A stretch of 8,310 nucleotides of DNA, taken from assembly GCA_015655365.1 (NCBI GenBank), contig JAATFE010000136.1:1-8310 (forward strand). The letters run 5' to 3'. Under the pieces are notes generated by a model that did not search any database, was not told the origin of the DNA, and saw nothing but the letters and a program-made list of their open reading frames with translations. Made by a program: the position numbers and the translations under genes. The DNA comes from Terriglobales bacterium (GTDB lineage: Bacteria; Acidobacteriota; Terriglobia; Terriglobales; Acidobacteriaceae). Positions 6,229 through 8,310 of this stretch are shown here, piece after piece; position 1 is the stretch's first letter, and every line of letters begins with the position of its first letter.

Positions 6229-8310
6229 CGCCGAACAACTCTGGCAGTCGCCATCATAGCGCTTTGCGGTGCAATGCAACTTGTTGCCCAGCAGCCTCAT
6301 CCCCATCCCGGTTCTTCGGTCGAGAATCTGCTGGGACCGCATCGCTATGCCTTGCCGATCCGGCCCAGTACGGTGCCCCTTCCCGCAGTGGTCTTCGACG
6401 CCAGCAGCCTCGGGTCTCCGCTGGTGCTCGACAAGGGCTGGCGGGTCGGCATCACATCCGACCAGGCGGCGGCCTTGCCTGGCTTCGACGACTCCACCTG
6501 GGCCCTTCGCGACGCCAGGGAGTCCATTGCCGACGTTCCCGACCAGGATCATCCCATGATGACCGGCCACCCCAAAGGTCACTTGCGGCCCTTTGTCTGG
6601 TTCCGCCTCCATCTCCAGCTCAAGCCAAATCACGGACCCATCGCCTTGCTGGTCGAGCTTCCGGTCACCCAGAACGCTTCCATGGGCGTCGGTACCGGCG
6701 GCACGGTCGTCGATGTCTTCGCCAACGGCAAGCAAATCCTACCCGACGGGCCGCACGGCGACGATCCCGAGCGCTTCCAGGCCATCTCCCGCATCTACGA
6801 CCTGAACCTTGCGCCCTCTGACACCTCCCTGACGCTGGTCGTGCGCAGCATCTATGTTCCCGCTGGCACCGAGGCCTACACGGGCTTTTTTGGCGGCCGC
6901 CGGCTGCGCCTGGGCAACCGCGAAGACCTCGACCGCTCGCTCGAGCTGTGGAGAGTCCATAGCCTCTTTGAACGCCTCCCCCGCCTCATCAACGACATCA
7001 TGCTGGCCGTGCTTGCCTTCTTTCTGCTGGCGCTCTTTTTCACCCAGAAAGGCCACAACGAGTATCTGTGGCTGGCCCTCTACGAACTGGTCCAGGCGCC
7101 GATCTGGTTCTTTGAACTCGCGGGAAGCGCTGCCCTGTTGGACCACCTCTGGTATCTGGCCATCTTCCTTCAGTTGCTGATAATCTCGGCCTACCTCTAC
7201 TTCGAGTTTCTGGTCGCTTTTCTCGGCTCGCGCCGGCGCTGGTATATCACCCTGCTGCGCTCTACCGCTCCCCTGCTTGCAGGGGTAGGCCCCACCCTCT
7301 TGTTTTCGTTCGGCCATGGCGCCGTCGCCAGCGTGATCCTGGCCCTGATCTATGCGGGATCCACATTCTGGATTCTGGGCTGGCTCCTTTTCATCCTCAT
7401 CACCCTGATCGCGGCCACCCTGCGCCGCAACTTCGAGGCCGGGCTGCTGCTCGTCCCCCTGTTGCTGAGCCTGGTCGGCATCATCGAGCCCGTGCTGACG
7501 GTAGACATGAGCGACTGGGGCGGACACGCCTATCACTCACCACTCACGCTTCAGGCCGGCCCCATTCCCATCCACTTCGCCTCCATCGCCGATTTCACCG
7601 GGGCCCTGGTAATCATCATCATCATTTTTGGCCGCTTCCAGCGCATCCACCACGCCCAAGAGCGCGCCTTCAGCGAACTGGCCGCGGCGCGCAGCGTGCA
7701 AGAGTTGATGATCCCCCGCGAAAAGCTCGAAACCCCGGGCTTCGAAGTGGAATCCGTCTACAACCCAGCCAACGAGGTCGGCGGCGACTTCTTCCATGTG
7801 CAGCCAACCAGCGACGGCGGGCTGCTGGTGGTGATCGGCGACGTCACCGGCAAGGGCCTCAAGGCCGCCATGAACGTCTCCATGCTGATGGGAGCCTTGC
7901 GCCAGACCGTGGAACGCAGCCCTGCCAAAATCCTCGACTCCCTCAACCGCGTGCTCACCGGCAGCGACAGCTTCACCACCTGCCAGGCGGCCCTGTTCAG
8001 CGCCAACGGCGAAGTGATTCTGGCCAACGCGGGCCACCTGCCGCCCTATCTGAACAGTCAGGAAGTGAACCTGCCCGGCGGCCTGCCCCTGGGCGTGCTG
8101 CCCAACGTGCAATACGAAGAGGTACAGCTCTACCTGCACCCCGGCGACCGCATCCTGCTGCTTTCCGACGGCGTGGTCGAGGCCCGCAACTCTTCCGGCG
8201 AACTCTTCGGCTTCGACCGCGTCCACAACCTCAGCAACCAGACAGCCTTCTACATCGCCGACGCCGCCAAAGCCTTCGGCCAGGACGACGACATCACCGT
8301 TGTCACCGTG
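6226..8310 (+). CDS. Receptor-type SpoIIE/PP2C-family serine/threonine phosphatase (3' end outside window)
   Basis: The frame is open for 695 residues with no stop, so the C-terminus lies beyond the window, probably just beyond. Order: signal peptide (1-21, cleavage after LVA); extracytoplasmic beta-sandwich resembling a galactose-binding jelly-roll (about 66-225, with GWRVG, GFDDSTW and VWFRLHLQL); about seven membrane helices (about 254-468) in a 7TMR-DISM-like arrangement; a short helical linker with ARSVQELMIP (489-497 region); then the SpoIIE phosphatase domain (about 505-695). Catalytic motifs are intact: EVGGDFF (D521), GDVTGKGLKAAM (D539), NAGHLPPY, LLSDGVVEA (D648) and QDDDITVVTV (D687-D689). 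Such proteins are expected to dephosphorylate a regulator, often an anti-sigma antagonist, in response to an external signal. No kinase or antagonist is visible here. A weak promoter-like pair (TTGGAG at 6169, TAAAGT at 6192, 17-base spacing) precedes it. The start at 6226 is preferred over GTG 6196. Confidence 0.92.
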   Translation, partial: MRRTTLAVAIIALCGAMQLVAQQPHPHPGSSVENLLGPHRYALPIRPSTVPLPAVVFDASSLGSPLVLDKGWRVGITSDQAAALPGFDDSTWALRDARESIADVPDQDHPMMTGHPKGHLRPFVWFRLHLQLKPNHGPIALLVELPVTQNASMGVGTGGTVVDVFANGKQILPDGPHGDDPERFQAISRIYDLNLAPSDTSLTLVVRSIYVPAGTEAYTGFFGGRRLRLGNREDLDRSLELWRVHSLFERLPRLINDIMLAVLAFFLLALFFTQKGHNEYLWLALYELVQAPIWFFELAGSAALLDHLWYLAIFLQLLIISAYLYFEFLVAFLGSRRRWYITLLRSTAPLLAGVGPTLLFSFGHGAVASVILALIYAGSTFWILGWLLFILITLIAATLRRNFEAGLLLVPLLLSLVGIIEPVLTVDMSDWGGHAYHSPLTLQAGPIPIHFASIADFTGALVIIIIIFGRFQRIHHAQERAFSELAAARSVQELMIPREKLETPGFEVESVYNPANEVGGDFFHVQPTSDGGLLVVIGDVTGKGLKAAMNVSMLMGALRQTVERSPAKILDSLNRVLTGSDSFTTCQAALFSANGEVILANAGHLPPYLNSQEVNLPGGLPLGVLPNVQYEEVQLYLHPGDRILLLSDGVVEARNSSGELFGFDRVHNLSNQTAFYIADAAKAFGQDDDITVVTV

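Noticed and set aside
6201..6821. Long plus-strand open frame beginning ATG 6201
   Set aside because: It is an out-of-frame shadow: the frame starting at TTG 6226 encodes the signal peptide, sensor and phosphatase, and this one gives Arg/Ser/Pro-rich noise.
6739..8226. Long minus-strand open frames opposite the phosphatase gene
   Set aside because: They are Gln/Glu/Asp/Gly-rich with no domain, arising from the codon use of the plus-strand gene, whose catalytic motifs are intact.

Overview
The window reads as ordinary bacterial chromosome. It has moderately high GC, densely packed genes and long Pro/Ala/Thr-rich secretory linkers. The mix of genes resembles Acidobacteriota (Terriglobia-like): a receptor-type SpoIIE phosphatase with a secreted N-terminal domain, a secreted M48 peptidase with a charged tail, and a pepP-accB-accC cluster. 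That assignment is inference from gene style, because no rRNA or other marker gene is present.

Layout: (1) Positions 1-228, plus strand, hold the C-terminal part of a PIN-domain (VapC-like) protein, converging on accC with 9 bp between the stops. (2) Positions 238-3773, minus strand, hold in transcription order a small excisionase-type helix-turn-helix protein, an M24 Xaa-Pro aminopeptidase, biotin carboxyl carrier protein (accB) and biotin carboxylase (accC). The last two supply the biotin half of acetyl-CoA carboxylase, which makes malonyl-CoA for fatty-acid synthesis; accA and accD are not in the window. (3) Positions 4033-4350, minus strand, hold a short membrane-anchored protein of unknown function. 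(4) Positions 4668-5987, minus strand, hold a secreted M48 zinc metallopeptidase. (5) From 6226 to the window end, plus strand and divergent from M48, runs a multidomain receptor phosphatase: signal peptide, predicted beta-sandwich sensor, about seven membrane helices and a PP2C/SpoIIE catalytic domain. It is open at the right edge.

The least ordinary features are in the spacers. The accB-accC spacer and the HTH-pepP spacer are each almost entirely filled by an inverted repeat whose arms are built from short tandem units (9 bp in one, 14 bp in the other, with unrelated unit sequences). A second palindrome cluster surrounds the likely HTH promoter, and three palindromes stand back to back between the small membrane protein and M48. 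No CRISPR array, tRNA, rRNA, insertion sequence or complete mobile element was seen. I do not see a clearly new multi-gene system; the repeat-built spacers are the part most worth following up.
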